DNA of 31,895 bases from Palsa-504 sp963744575 (lineage in GTDB: Bacteria > Actinomycetota > Actinomycetes > Streptosporangiales > Streptosporangiaceae). The DNA is taken from the NCBI GenBank assembly GCA_963744575.1, contig CAVUUF010000002.1:1-31895 (forward strand). Reading direction: 5' to 3'. Position numbers and translations under genes: made by a program. Under the pieces are notes generated by a model that searched no databases, was not told where the DNA came from, and saw only the letters and a list, made by a program, of their open reading frames with translations. Shown here in pieces: positions 1 through 8,602 of the stretch. The number at the start of each line of letters is the position of its first letter. Positions within the stretch are counted from its first letter, which is position 1.

Positions 1-150
1 ACGGCCAACGCAAACACCAGCCTGGTGAAGGCGGGCGGCTACGCCGTATTCCTGTTCGCCCTGGTCGGGGTGCACCTCTACGTCGGCGCCCTGTGGGCGG
101 CCACCGGCGGCAAGCCGCTCCCGCTGGGCAGGCCAATCCTGCGCGGCTGA
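1..150 (+). CDS. C-terminal end of a GPR1/FUN34/YaaH-type (SatP-like) membrane transporter, partial
   Basis: The reading frame is open from the first base and ends at TGA 148-150, leaving the last 49 residues. They comprise a KAGGY motif, one hydrophobic membrane segment (about residues 12-34) and a polar tail containing LPLGRP. An N/T-rich stretch before KAGGY, one last helix and a terminal LP(L/V)G are typical of bacterial GPR1/FUN34/YaaH acetate/succinate uptake proteins. Only the last sixth of the protein is visible, so the family call rests on this C-terminal pattern and another small membrane family is possible. It runs in the same direction as the mycofactocin operon but is separated from it by 188 nt holding a palindrome, so it is probably a separate transcription unit. 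Confidence 0.5.
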   Translation, partial: TANANTSLVKAGGYAVFLFALVGVHLYVGALWAATGGKPLPLGRPILRG

Positions 151-338
151 TCCGCACGGTCACGTGGCCGCGCAGGCGGGCACGGTCACGCCCGGCCCGG
201 TACCTATCCATCCGGATGGGGTGATGACGGCCGGAAGCATGGTGACACGGCCCCGTACAGCCCCATACCGTCACCAGCATCAGGCGAAGACGGGCGGGCC
301 GTCACCGGTCCCGCCGCAGCCGACCCAGGAGGCTTCTC
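151..338 (+). promoter_or_regulatory. Leader/promoter region of the mycofactocin operon with palindrome and direct repeat
   Basis: This 188-nt gap holds a perfect 12-bp palindrome, CCATCCGGATGG, at 208-219. It also holds two copies of GCACGGTCACG (154-164 and 180-190) spaced 26 bp apart, and a GGTGAC/GTCACC inverted pair (241-246 and 270-275). Mycofactocin clusters are commonly controlled by a TetR-type regulator (MftR), whose operators are palindromic, so the 12-bp palindrome is a reasonable operator candidate. No mftR gene lies in the window. I see no convincing -35/-10 pair. Confidence 0.35.
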
Positions 339-494
339 ATGCAGCTCATGCAGCAGGACACCCGAGCCGACGCCTCGCCCGCCGATGCGCCGCCGCGCGT
401 CAGCGACGACCTCGACGTCGGCCGGGAGCCCGAGGTCGCTGAGGAGCTTCTGGTCGAGGAAATCTCGATCGACGGAATGTGCGGCGTCTACTAG
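339..494 (+). CDS. mftA: Mycofactocin precursor peptide MftA
   Basis: This 51-residue peptide ends in VEEISIDGMCGVY, the near-invariant mycofactocin precursor terminus. In the known pathway the radical-SAM enzyme MftC, with chaperone MftB, oxidatively decarboxylates the C-terminal Tyr and crosslinks it to the preceding Val; later steps release the small redox core. The start ATG 339 is set by a consensus Shine-Dalgarno AGGAGG at 327-332 with a 6-nt spacer. An in-frame ATG at 348 is a weaker alternative. The leader is acidic (runs of D and E) and longer than the roughly 30-residue mycobacterial precursor. mftB starts 16 nt downstream. The identity is secure from the terminus and from the following mftB and mftC. 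Confidence 0.96.
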   Translation: MQLMQQDTRADASPADAPPRVSDDLDVGREPEVAEELLVEEISIDGMCGVY

Positions 495-510
495 AACGGG
501 AACCATCGCG

Positions 511-798
511 ATGACCGCTCCCTTCGACCCAGGCCGCGGCTACGGGCTCAACCCGGCGGTGGCGCTTCGCCCCGAGCCGTTCGGGGCGCTCGCGTATCAC
601 TTCGGCAACCGGCGGCTCTCCTTCCTGAAGGCGCCGGAGCTCGTCGAGTTCGTGCGCGGACTCGGCTCCCACCATTGCGTATCCGATGCCCTGGCCGCCG
701 TTCCCGAGGGCCGGCACGATGCCTACCTTCGGGCGCTGGCCTCGCTGGCCGCGGCGGACATGATCGTTCCCCAGACGGCCACGAGCGAGGTAGCGTGA
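511..798 (+). CDS. mftB: Mycofactocin precursor-binding chaperone MftB
   Basis: This 95-residue protein has the MftB pattern: an N-terminal L(N/H)P-V-LRPEPFGAL-YHFG stretch (about residues 14-36), then RRLSFLKAPELVEFV, and a helical C-terminus ending in a V-P-Q motif. MftB is a PqqD-like RiPP recognition element that binds the MftA leader and presents its C-terminus to MftC. ATG 511 is preferred because the family signature begins shortly after it; the longer upstream frame runs back through mftA out of frame. The stop overlaps the GTG start of mftC by four bases (GTGA), indicating translational coupling and fixed stoichiometry with MftC. Confidence 0.93.
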   Translation: MTAPFDPGRGYGLNPAVALRPEPFGALAYHFGNRRLSFLKAPELVEFVRGLGSHHCVSDALAAVPEGRHDAYLRALASLAAADMIVPQTATSEVA

Positions 799-2003
799 CG
801 ATCGCCAGCTGCCAGACCGCGCCAGCCGAGCGCGTACCCGCACTGGTAGAGCAGTTCAAGGGCGGCCTGGCCGCGCCGATCTGCCTGACCTGGGAGTGGA
901 CGTACGCCTGCAACCTGTCGTGCACGCATTGCCTGTCGTCGTCGGGCCGCCGCGATCCCTGCGAGCTGACCACCGCGGAGATGCGGTCGGTGATAGACGA
1001 GCTCCGGGCCATGCAGGTGTTCTACGTCAACGTCGGCGGCGGCGAGCCGACCGTGCGGCCGGACTTCTGGGAGCTGCTGGACTACGCGGTGGCCGGGGGT
1101 GTCGGCGTGAAGTTCTCCACCAACGGGCTGCGGCTCGACGCCGAGCGCGCGCAGCGGCTAGCCGCCACGGACTACGTGGACGTGCAGGTCTCGCTGGACG
1201 GCGCGAGCCGGGAGATCAATGACGCGGTCCGCGGCGACGGCTCCTATTCCCTGGCGCTGCGCGCGATGGAGAATCTGGCCGAGGCGGGCTTCCGGAACTT
1301 CAAGATTTCCGTGGTTATGACCAGGCACAACGTGCCGCAGCTGGACGACTTCGCGGCCATAGCCGACCGGTTCGGCGCTCAGCTGCGGATCACCCGGCTC
1401 CGCCCGTCCGGCCGCGGAGCTGACGTCTGGCACGAGCTGCACCCCACTGACCAGCAGCAGCGAGAGATCTACTCATGGCTGACCGACCACGGCGACCGGG
1501 TGCTGACCGGTGATTCGTTCTTTCACCTCAACGCGCTTGGCGGCAGCCCGCTGCCCGGGCTGAACCTCTGCGGGGCCGGCCGGGTGGTCTGCCTGATCGA
1601 TCCGGTCGGGGATGTCTACGCCTGCCCGTTCGCCATCCACGATTCGTTCAAGGCCGGCACGGTGCGCGCGCCGGGAGGTTTCGCGCAGGTATGGCGCTCG
1701 GCGCCGCTGTTCGCCGAGCTGCGCACGGAGACCTCGGGCGGAGCGTGCCGCTCCTGTTCGGAGTACAGCGCCTGCCAGGGCGGCTGCATGGCGGCGAAGT
1801 TCTTCACCGGCCTGCCGCTGGACGGGCCCGATCCGGAATGCGTCAAGGGACACGGCGCCAGCGCGCTGGCCGCCGTCGGCGGCGCGCTGCCCCGGGCGGG
1901 GACGGATCACTCACACCGGGGCCGGGAAGTGCCGCTGGGCATGCCGTCGGTGCGCGTCCCGGCAAAGCCGTGCGATTTCAGCCCGCTGGCGGGCACGGCG
2001 TGA
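795..2003 (+). CDS. mftC: Mycofactocin radical-SAM maturase MftC
   Basis: This 402-residue radical-SAM enzyme uses a GTG start overlapping the mftB stop. The SAM-cluster motif CNLSCTHC (C39, C43, C46) follows TWEWTYA. A Gly-rich GGGEPT motif and the usual half-barrel pattern come next. The C-terminal SPASM region is Cys-rich, with LCGAGR, VYACPF and CRSCSEYSACQGGC motifs for auxiliary 4Fe-4S clusters. MftC catalyses oxidative decarboxylation of the MftA C-terminal Tyr and then C-C bond formation with Val, using SAM. The tail after the last Cys motif is about 55 residues and looks unstructured. The TGA overlaps the GTG of the next gene (GTGA). All key Cys residues appear present, so the protein should be active. 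Confidence 0.95.
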   Translation: MTIASCQTAPAERVPALVEQFKGGLAAPICLTWEWTYACNLSCTHCLSSSGRRDPCELTTAEMRSVIDELRAMQVFYVNVGGGEPTVRPDFWELLDYAVAGGVGVKFSTNGLRLDAERAQRLAATDYVDVQVSLDGASREINDAVRGDGSYSLALRAMENLAEAGFRNFKISVVMTRHNVPQLDDFAAIADRFGAQLRITRLRPSGRGADVWHELHPTDQQQREIYSWLTDHGDRVLTGDSFFHLNALGGSPLPGLNLCGAGRVVCLIDPVGDVYACPFAIHDSFKAGTVRAPGGFAQVWRSAPLFAELRTETSGGACRSCSEYSACQGGCMAAKFFTGLPLDGPDPECVKGHGASALAAVGGALPRAGTDHSHRGREVPLGMPSVRVPAKPCDFSPLAGTA

Positions 2004-4009
2004 GCACGTCCCTGACCGATCCCGTCGACCTCGGGCCACGCCGCGCGCCCTGCCGGGTGATATTCGGGCCGCATGAGACCAACCTCAGCCGGGACCGGGG
2101 GCTCTCGGCGCGGCACGTCGCCTATTACGCGCGGCGGGCTGCCGGAGGCTGCGGTGTCATCGTGACCGAGGCGGCGAGCGTGCACCCGTCGGACTGGCCG
2201 TACGAGCGGGCGCCGCTGGCCGCGGACTGCGGGCCTGGCTGGACGCAAGTCGTCACGGCCTGCCGTCCGCACGGCGCCCTGGTGCTGGCCGGCCTGGGCC
2301 ACGCCGGGATGCAGGGCTCATCGGCGTTCTCGCAGTCCGCGCTGTGGGCGCCGTCGCGAGTGCCGGACGCGGTCTCGCGCGAACTGCCCATGGAGATGGC
2401 CGACACCGAGATCGACGCGGTAGTCGACGGATTCGCCGCCGCGGCCGCCCTGGCCGCCGGAGCCGATCTAGACGGCGTCGAAATCAATGCGGGCCAGCAC
2501 TCACTGCTGCGCCAGTTCCACTCCGGTCTGACCAACCAGCGCGGCGACGCCTTCGGTCAGGACCGGCTGCTGCTCACCGAGCGGGTGCTGCGCGCGGCGC
2601 GCGGCGCGGCCGGCGGCGGTCGGGTACTCGGGGTGCGGCTGTGCTGCGACGAGTTTGCCCCGTGGGCCGGCGTGACTCCGGAACTTGCCGCGGAGCACGC
2701 CGCGCGGCTGGCCGAGCTGGCGGACTACCTCGTCGTGGTGCGCGGCTCGATCTACTCGGTGCCCGCCACCCGGCCTGACCTGCATACGGCAACAGGCTCG
2801 GGAGCGGAACTGTGTCGGCAGATCCGGGCCGCGGTGGACGGCGCAGTGCCCGTAGTGCTGCAAGGCAGCGTGGTCGACCCGGCGCTGGCACAGTGGGCGC
2901 TGGACGATGGCGTCGCCGATCTGGCGGAGATGACCAGGGCGCAGATCACCGATCCTGACCTCGTCGCCCGGTGCCGCGCCGGTGAAGCAGACCGAGTCCG
3001 CCCCTGCGTACTGTGCAACCAGGCCTGCATGGTCCGGGACAACAGGAACCCGGTGATCACCTGCATCGTCGAGCCGCGCAGCGGCCACGAGCTCGACGAC
3101 GCCGACACCACGGGCGCGGACCAGCCGCCGCATTCGGTGCTAGTGGTCGGCGGCGGCCCGGCCGGGATGGAAACTGCCCGCGTGCTGGCGCTGCGCGGCA
3201 ACCTCGTGCGCCTGGCGGAGAGCGGGCCGGCGCTGGGCGGCATGCTGGCCACGGCGGCGCTCGTACACGGACGGCAGCGGCTAGGCGTGGCGGTGGACTG
3301 GTGGCAGCGGGAACTACGGCGCCTGGGCGTGGCGATATCGCTGAGCCATGCGGTCACCACGGCCGAGATGGACGACGCGCTGGCCAGCGGAGTCCGCGTG
3401 GTGCTGGCCACGGGCTCGATTCCGGGCCCACGTGAGTACGACGTCGCCGCCGGCGCGCAGGTGGTGGAGGCCGCCGACCTGGTCGGCCTGGTGAACTCCG
3501 GTGCGCTGGACCGCTGGCCGGCCGGCCGGGCCGTGGTATTCGACCCGATCGGCGGGCCGATCGGAGTCGGGGTCGCCGAGTTGCTCGCCGCGAACGGCCG
3601 GCCCACGTCGATCGTCACACAGGACCAGATCGCCGGCACTCAACTGGCGCTCACCGGCGACCTGGCCGATGCTAACTCGCGGCTGCAGCGTGCAGGCGTG
3701 GCCCGCGAGCTGCGCAGCCTGCTGCGGACGGTCACCGGTGACCATGTACTGCTCGAGGATCGGTGGACCGCCGAGCAGCGCACGGTGAACTGCGCGTTCG
3801 TGGTGCATTGCGGGCACCGGCTGCCGGAGCAGACTCTGTACCTGCACCGGCCAGGCACACCGCGGGCAGGCGACTGCGTGGCACCCAGAACGGTACTCGA
3901 GGCGGTGCTGGAAGCGCGGCGGGTGGCGCTCGCCGTCGGCGTGGCCGGGGAGCAGCCCGACCCGGCCGCCGGCCAGCCCGTCCTGACCGCGACCGGAGGC
4001 GGCCGATGA
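2000..4009 (+). CDS. Mycofactocin-system FadH/OYE-family oxidoreductase 1
   Basis: This 669-residue protein has the 2,4-dienoyl-CoA reductase (FadH) architecture. An N-terminal old-yellow-enzyme TIM barrel binding FMN spans about 1-320. A 4Fe-4S motif CVLCNQAC plus a later Cys (about 335-355) follows. The C-terminal part is an FAD/NAD(P)-binding half beginning with VVGGGPAGMETA (about 380). It matches the OYE-like proteins encoded beside mycofactocin genes. In FadH the sequence after the catalytic-site His is HGY; here it is H167-S168, and the downstream D-x-YGG is DAFGQ, so the usual Tyr proton donor is absent. The barrel start is also short compared with gene 2. The GTG start overlaps mftC by 4 nt. 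The substrate is unknown; NAD(P)H-linked flavin chemistry on mycofactocin or a client enzyme is inference. Confidence 0.85.
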   Translation: MSTSLTDPVDLGPRRAPCRVIFGPHETNLSRDRGLSARHVAYYARRAAGGCGVIVTEAASVHPSDWPYERAPLAADCGPGWTQVVTACRPHGALVLAGLGHAGMQGSSAFSQSALWAPSRVPDAVSRELPMEMADTEIDAVVDGFAAAAALAAGADLDGVEINAGQHSLLRQFHSGLTNQRGDAFGQDRLLLTERVLRAARGAAGGGRVLGVRLCCDEFAPWAGVTPELAAEHAARLAELADYLVVVRGSIYSVPATRPDLHTATGSGAELCRQIRAAVDGAVPVVLQGSVVDPALAQWALDDGVADLAEMTRAQITDPDLVARCRAGEADRVRPCVLCNQACMVRDNRNPVITCIVEPRSGHELDDADTTGADQPPHSVLVVGGGPAGMETARVLALRGNLVRLAESGPALGGMLATAALVHGRQRLGVAVDWWQRELRRLGVAISLSHAVTTAEMDDALASGVRVVLATGSIPGPREYDVAAGAQVVEAADLVGLVNSGALDRWPAGRAVVFDPIGGPIGVGVAELLAANGRPTSIVTQDQIAGTQLALTGDLADANSRLQRAGVARELRSLLRTVTGDHVLLEDRWTAEQRTVNCAFVVHCGHRLPEQTLYLHRPGTPRAGDCVAPRTVLEAVLEARRVALAVGVAGEQPDPAAGQPVLTATGGGR

Positions 4010-5997
4010 GCGCGACCAGCCGGTACCGATACCTGTTCTCGCCGCTGCGGATCGGCCCGGTGGTGGTCCGCAACCGCATCGTGTTCTCCGCGCACCTGAC
4101 CAACTACGCCGAGGACGGCCTGCCGAGCCAGCAGCACGCCGATTACTACGCGGCCCGCGCGGCAGGTGGTGTCGGGCTCATCATCACCGAGGAGCACTCC
4201 ACGCATCCCACCGACTGGCCCTACGAGAAGCTGATCCACGGCTTCCACCGGGCGGTCATCCCCGGCTACCGGAACATCACCGCAGCGGTGCACGCGCACG
4301 ACGTGCCGATACTCGCCCAGCTGAACCATAACGGCGGCCAGGCATCGTCGATGTTCTCCCGGCTGCCCGTGTGGGCACCAAGCCCAGTTCCTGACCCGAT
4401 GTTCCGCGAAGTGCCCAAGGCCGTGGAACGGCACGAGATCGCCGAGATCGTGGCCGGCTACGGTACCGTCGCCGGGCACTGCGCTGAGGGCGGGTTCGAC
4501 GGCATCGAGCTGCAGTGTTCGCACTCCTCCATCGTGCGCGGGTTCCTGTCGCCGGCCACGAACAAGCGCACCGACGCCTACGGCGGCACGCTAAAGGGCC
4601 GGGCACGGATCCTGGTGGAGATCATCGACGCCGTGCGCGAGGCGATCGGGCCCGACCGCGCGCTGGGCGTGCGGATCTGCGGCGATGAGCTGATCGAGGG
4701 CGGGAGCACGCTTGACGAGGCCGTTGACGTGGCCAGGATCGTGGAGGCGACCCGCCAGGTCGATTTCATCAACACCTCGATCGGCGTGGCCACCGCGACG
4801 CTGTTCATGATCGAGGCGTCCATGAGTATCCCGCCCGGGTACGCGCTGTTTATCGCCAATGCCATGCGGCGGGTGGTCAGGATCCCGGTGATCGGTGTGG
4901 GCCGGATCAAGGACCCGGTGCAGGCCGAGCGGGCGCTGGCCGATGGGCACTGCGACCTGGTGGGAGTGGTGCGCGGCCAGATCGCCGACCCGGAGTTCGC
5001 GGCCAAGGCCCGTGCGGGGTACGCCCCGCATATCCGCACCTGCCTGTCGTGCAACCAGGAGTGCGTCGGCCGGATGGGCCTGAACCGGTGGCTGGGCTGC
5101 ATCGAGAATCCCCGCACCGGCCGGGAGTCGGTCAGGCTCCCCGAGCCGCGCCTGCGGGGCAGGAGAGTGATCGTCGTCGGTGGCGGCCCGGCCGGTCTGC
5201 AGGCAGCCGCCACGGCGGCGCAGCGCGGCCACCATGTCACCCTGTACGAGCGCCTGCCGCGCACCGGCGGGCAGGTCGCCGCCGCCGCCTCGGTGCCGTC
5301 TCGCGCCGAATTCCTCGATGTGGTGCGCAACCTGGCGGCCGAGTGTCAGCGCTACGGCGTACGGATCAGCACCGGCGTGGAGGCCACGGCAGAGTCGGTG
5401 CGCGCCGATTCTCCGGACGTCGTGGTGCTGGCCACCGGGGCGATTCCGCAGCCGCCGTACTGGGCTGCCGGCAATTCTCGCGTAGTGGACGTCCGCGACG
5501 TGCTCGAAGGCCGCGCCGAGCCCGCCGGGCAGGTAGTCGTGGTCGATGACCTCGGCTTCCACCAAGCCACCAGCGTCGCCGAGCTGCTTGCTGACCGGGG
5601 CTGCGCAGTGGAGATCATCACCCCCGGCATGGTCGTCGGCCAGGACCTCGGCATCACCCTGGACATGGAGACATTCAATATGCGCGCCCATGCCAAGGGA
5701 ATCCGGCAAGCCACCGACCTGGTGGTGCTCGGCGCGGCCGACGCCGACGGCGAGCCCGGTTCCGGCTCGGATCCGGATTCCCGCGGGGTGGTGCTGACGC
5801 TGCTGCACCACCCCACCGGCGGGTCCGCGCAGCGGCACTGCGACTGGGTAGTGTGCGCCGTCCATCAGGCACCGGACGAGACCCTGTGGCGGCAGCTGCG
5901 GGCCGCGCCGTTCGAGGTGCACCGGATCGGCAACTGCGTCACGCCGCGGCGGGCGCACGCCGCCGTGATCGAGGGACACCGGGTGGCGGTGGCGCTA
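4006..5997 (+). CDS. Mycofactocin-system FadH/OYE-family oxidoreductase 2
   Basis: This 664-residue paralogue of the preceding gene overlaps it by ATGA (its stop TGA is 5998-6000). It has a canonical OYE N-terminus (YLFSPLRIGPVVVRNRIVFSAH) and barrel to about 330. A 4Fe-4S motif CLSCNQEC with a fourth Cys 12-13 residues later follows. The FAD-binding motif VVGGGPAGLQAAA is near 388, and an NAD(P)-binding half completes it. The phosphate-binding barrel end (GVGRI..P) is intact. The active-site region reads CSHSSIVRGFLSP: His173 is kept, but the Tyr that follows it in FadH is Ser174. The DAYGG motif, lost in paralogue 1, is present. It is probably an NAD(P)H-dependent flavo-iron-sulfur oxidoreductase partnering the mycofactocin pathway; the substrate cannot be read from the sequence. 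Confidence 0.86.
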
Positions 5998-6989
5998 TGA
6001 CCATGCCAGCCAATATCCCCGCCGTGGCCGTTATCGTGGTGCGGGACGGCGAGCTGCCAGCGGGAGCGGACGAGACGGTGGCCGAGGCTGGCGGTGCCGC
6101 GCTCGTGCTAGGATCGGGCACCCGCGAGGCGGCCGGCCTGCTGGACGCGGCCAGCCGGGTGTGGCTACTCGAGCGGTCCTCAGTCGCCCCCGGCGCCGTG
6201 GCCGCCGCGCTGGCGCAGGTCCTGTCGGGCGTGCCCATGGTGCTGCTGCCCGCCTCACCCGATGGCCGTGATCTGGCGCCGCGACTCGCTGCGGTGCTGG
6301 GCCGCGCACTGCTGGCTGGCGCCGTCCGGTGCGCGCCGGACGAGGTCGAGCTGACCAGGCTCGATGATCGCCTGTCGCTGCGGGTGGCGGTGGACGGGCC
6401 AGTAGTGGTGACCCTGCGGCCCGGATTCAGGGGCAGGCCTGCGCAGGTAACGCTGGCCGAGGTAACCGCGCTGGCGGTGCCAGCGGACAGTGCCATGCCC
6501 GACGCCGAGAGCATCGAGGTGCTGCAGCCGGAGCCAAGCACGGTGGATCTGGCTGAGGCCCGCCGGATCCTGGGCGGCGGCGCCGGGCTGGTGGCCGCCG
6601 GAGCGGACGGCGCGGCCGCGATGCGGCTGCTGGCGCAGGTGGCGGACGCGCTTGCGGCGAGCGCGGGTGCCACCCGGGTCGTTACCGACGCGGGCTGGAT
6701 GAGCTACGACCGGCAGATCGGGACCACCGGCGTGGCCGTCAGCCCCGAGCTGTACGTGGCCTTCGGCATCTCCGGGGCCGCGCAGCACGTCGGCGGGCTC
6801 GGCACGCCAGAGCATGTGGTGAGCGTGAACACCGACCCGTCCTGTCCGATGACCCTGATGGCCGATCTCGGGATCGTCGCCGACGCCCCGGCGGTGCTCG
6901 CCGAGCTGGCCGAGCGGCTGGGCTTGACCACGGCGCACTCGGCCCCGCCGCCGACGGCCCTGCCGACGGGGGCGAGCCATGCCCTATGA
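5997..6989 (+). CDS. Electron transfer flavoprotein alpha subunit (EtfA/FixB-like), mycofactocin-linked
   Basis: This 330-residue protein has a weakly conserved N-terminal half and a clear EtfA FAD-binding C-terminus. The latter has RRILGGGAGLVAAG (about 187-200), VTDAGWMSYDRQIGTTG, the family hallmark GISGAAQHVGGL, and V-x-VNTDPSCPM followed by ADLGIVAD. EtfA holds FAD and pairs with EtfB to carry single electrons from dehydrogenases. ATG 5997 overlaps the previous stop (ATGA); ATG 6003 is an alternative. It overlaps the FixC-like gene by 11 nt. Its partner beta subunit lies two genes away, an unusual order. Whether the heterodimer bifurcates electrons cannot be decided by eye. Confidence 0.87.
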   Translation: MTMPANIPAVAVIVVRDGELPAGADETVAEAGGAALVLGSGTREAAGLLDAASRVWLLERSSVAPGAVAAALAQVLSGVPMVLLPASPDGRDLAPRLAAVLGRALLAGAVRCAPDEVELTRLDDRLSLRVAVDGPVVVTLRPGFRGRPAQVTLAEVTALAVPADSAMPDAESIEVLQPEPSTVDLAEARRILGGGAGLVAAGADGAAAMRLLAQVADALAASAGATRVVTDAGWMSYDRQIGTTGVAVSPELYVAFGISGAAQHVGGLGTPEHVVSVNTDPSCPMTLMADLGIVADAPAVLAELAERLGLTTAHSAPPPTALPTGASHAL

Positions 6990-8292
6990 CGTCATGACCG
7001 TCAACGCGGTCGTCGTCGGTGCCGGGCCCGCGGGCTCGGCCGCGGCAATGGAGCTTGCCAGGGCTGGCCGGGACGTGGTGCTGGTGGAGCGCGGGGTGTT
7101 CCCTGGCGCGAAGAACGTCTATGGCGGCGTGGTATACGGCCGGATCCTGGACGAGGTCCTGCCGCGGTGGTGGACGGAGGCACCGGTGCAGCGGTGGGTG
7201 ACCCGCCGCGCCACCATGCTGATGACACCCACCCAGGCGCTGACCGTCGACTACCGCAGCGACGCCTGGGATCGCCCGCCGTACAACGGGATGACTACCT
7301 ATCGCGCCGATTTCGACTCCTGGCTGGCCGGCAAGGCGGTGGCGGCAGGTGCCCGGCTGGTGACCTCGACGGTGGCCACGAGCCTGCTGCGGGATTCGGC
7401 CGGCCGGATCGCTGGCGTGCGCACCGACCGGCCGGGCGGCGACATCCACGCCAGGATCGTGATCGCCTGCGACGGCGTGAACTCCTTCCTGGCCAAGGAG
7501 GCCGGGCTGCTACCGCGCACCGACTCGGCGCACACCACGCTGGGCGTCAAGGAGACCCTCGCGCTGCCGCGCGAGGTGATAGAAGAACGCTTCGGGCTGA
7601 CCGGCGACCAAGGCCTGGACATCGAGATGGTCGGCTGCACAAGCGGGATCCCCGGCGGCGGCTTCCTCTACACCTGCCTCAACACCGTCAGCGTAGGCGT
7701 GGTGGTCGGACTTGACGGGCTGGCGGCGGCCAAGACGCGGCCCGAGGAACTGATCGGGATCCTCAAGGCGCATCCGGCGATCGCACCGTACCTGCGCGGC
7801 GCGGAGCTGAAGGAGTACTCCGCCCACCTGATCCCCGAGGGCGGCTATCGCGGCATGCCGCGGCTGGCCACCGACGGCATGCTCGTGGCCGGGGATGCCG
7901 CGTTCATGTGCCTGGCCGCCGGACTGTGGCTGGAGGGCGTCAACTTCGCGATCGGCGCCGGGCTGGCCGCCGGGCGGACAGCCGCCGAGGCGATCGCGGC
8001 CGGCGACACCTCCGCAGCCGGGCTGACCGGCTACCGGCGCCGGCTGGAGGCTAGTTTCGTGCTCGCCGACCATAAGCGGCTGCGCAACGCCGCGGACATC
8101 ATCCTCGCCGACCGGATGCAGCGGGACTATCCCGGCCTGGCCTGCGATTTCGTCGAGCAGATCTTTACCGTCACCAACCCCGAACCCAAGCTCGGGATGG
8201 CCAGGGAGTTCTTCCGCGCGGTCCGCCTCAACAAGGTCCGGCTGCGGCATCTGGCACGCGACGGCTGGCAGGCGATGCGGGCATTCCGATGA
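6979..8292 (+). CDS. FixC/ETF-quinone-oxidoreductase-like FAD enzyme
   Basis: This 437-residue flavoprotein has an N-terminal Rossmann motif VVVGAGPAGSAAAMELARAG, then ERG and a GAKNVYGG stretch typical of FixC and ETF-QO. A second FAD site is DGMLVAGDAAFMC (about 295-307) followed by GVNFAIGAGLAAGR. FixC-type enzymes accept electrons from Etf and pass them to quinone, using a ferredoxin-like partner (FixX) for the Fe-S cluster; that partner gene is next. ATG 6979 lies inside the 3' end of etfA (11-nt overlap), so expression is coupled. It should act at the inner face of the membrane. The quinone-reducing role is by family; the electron donor is inferred from the flanking etf genes. Confidence 0.88.
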   Translation: MPYDVMTVNAVVVGAGPAGSAAAMELARAGRDVVLVERGVFPGAKNVYGGVVYGRILDEVLPRWWTEAPVQRWVTRRATMLMTPTQALTVDYRSDAWDRPPYNGMTTYRADFDSWLAGKAVAAGARLVTSTVATSLLRDSAGRIAGVRTDRPGGDIHARIVIACDGVNSFLAKEAGLLPRTDSAHTTLGVKETLALPREVIEERFGLTGDQGLDIEMVGCTSGIPGGGFLYTCLNTVSVGVVVGLDGLAAAKTRPEELIGILKAHPAIAPYLRGAELKEYSAHLIPEGGYRGMPRLATDGMLVAGDAAFMCLAAGLWLEGVNFAIGAGLAAGRTAAEAIAAGDTSAAGLTGYRRRLEASFVLADHKRLRNAADIILADRMQRDYPGLACDFVEQIFTVTNPEPKLGMAREFFRAVRLNKVRLRHLARDGWQAMRAFR

Positions 8293-8305
8293 GGGAGCGA
8301 AATCG

Positions 8306-8596
8306 ATGAGTTACCCGGCAGTGTCGTTCGATCAGCGGATGTCCACCGTGGAGTTCCGGGTCGGGGAACGGGCGCACATCACCGTGGACTCCGATGTCTG
8401 CCGTTCCTGCACGACCAAGGACTGCGTGCACGCCTGCCCGGCCGGCCTGTTCGTGCCCACTACCGACGGCGGCATCCTGTTCAACTACGAGCAGTGCTTC
8501 GAATGCGGAACCTGCTATCAGGTGTGCAACGGCGAGGGCGCCATCACCTGGACCTACCCCGCTGGCGGCGACGGCGTCGTGTTCCGGAAGGGATGA
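8306..8596 (+). CDS. FixX-like ferredoxin partner of the FixC homologue
   Basis: This 96-residue protein has two Cys clusters: C32, C35, C40 and C44-P, then C64, C67, C70 and C74. The second, CFECGTCYQVC, is the usual 4Fe-4S ferredoxin pattern, and the first has the wider CxxCxxxxCxxxCP spacing of FixX/ETF-QO ferredoxin domains. The final ITWTYPAGGDGVVF resembles the C-terminus of FixX and of the ETF-QO ferredoxin domain (W-x-P-P/A-GG-G). It starts 13 nt after the FixC-like gene behind a GGGAG-type ribosome site and ends 6 nt before etfB. It likely docks on the FixC homologue and relays electrons from Etf to quinone. Confidence 0.88.
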   Translation: MSYPAVSFDQRMSTVEFRVGERAHITVDSDVCRSCTTKDCVHACPAGLFVPTTDGGILFNYEQCFECGTCYQVCNGEGAITWTYPAGGDGVVFRKG

Positions 8597-8602
8597 AGGA
8601 TC

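Noticed and set aside
154..190. CRISPR or other arrayed repeat near the left end or elsewhere
   Set aside because: Only two copies of an 11-nt repeat are present; no regularly spaced repeats of CRISPR length occur in the window.
4591..5979. 462-codon open frame on the minus strand
   Set aside because: It lies fully antisense to OYE 2 and is rich in H, R, G and A as expected of a high-GC shadow frame.
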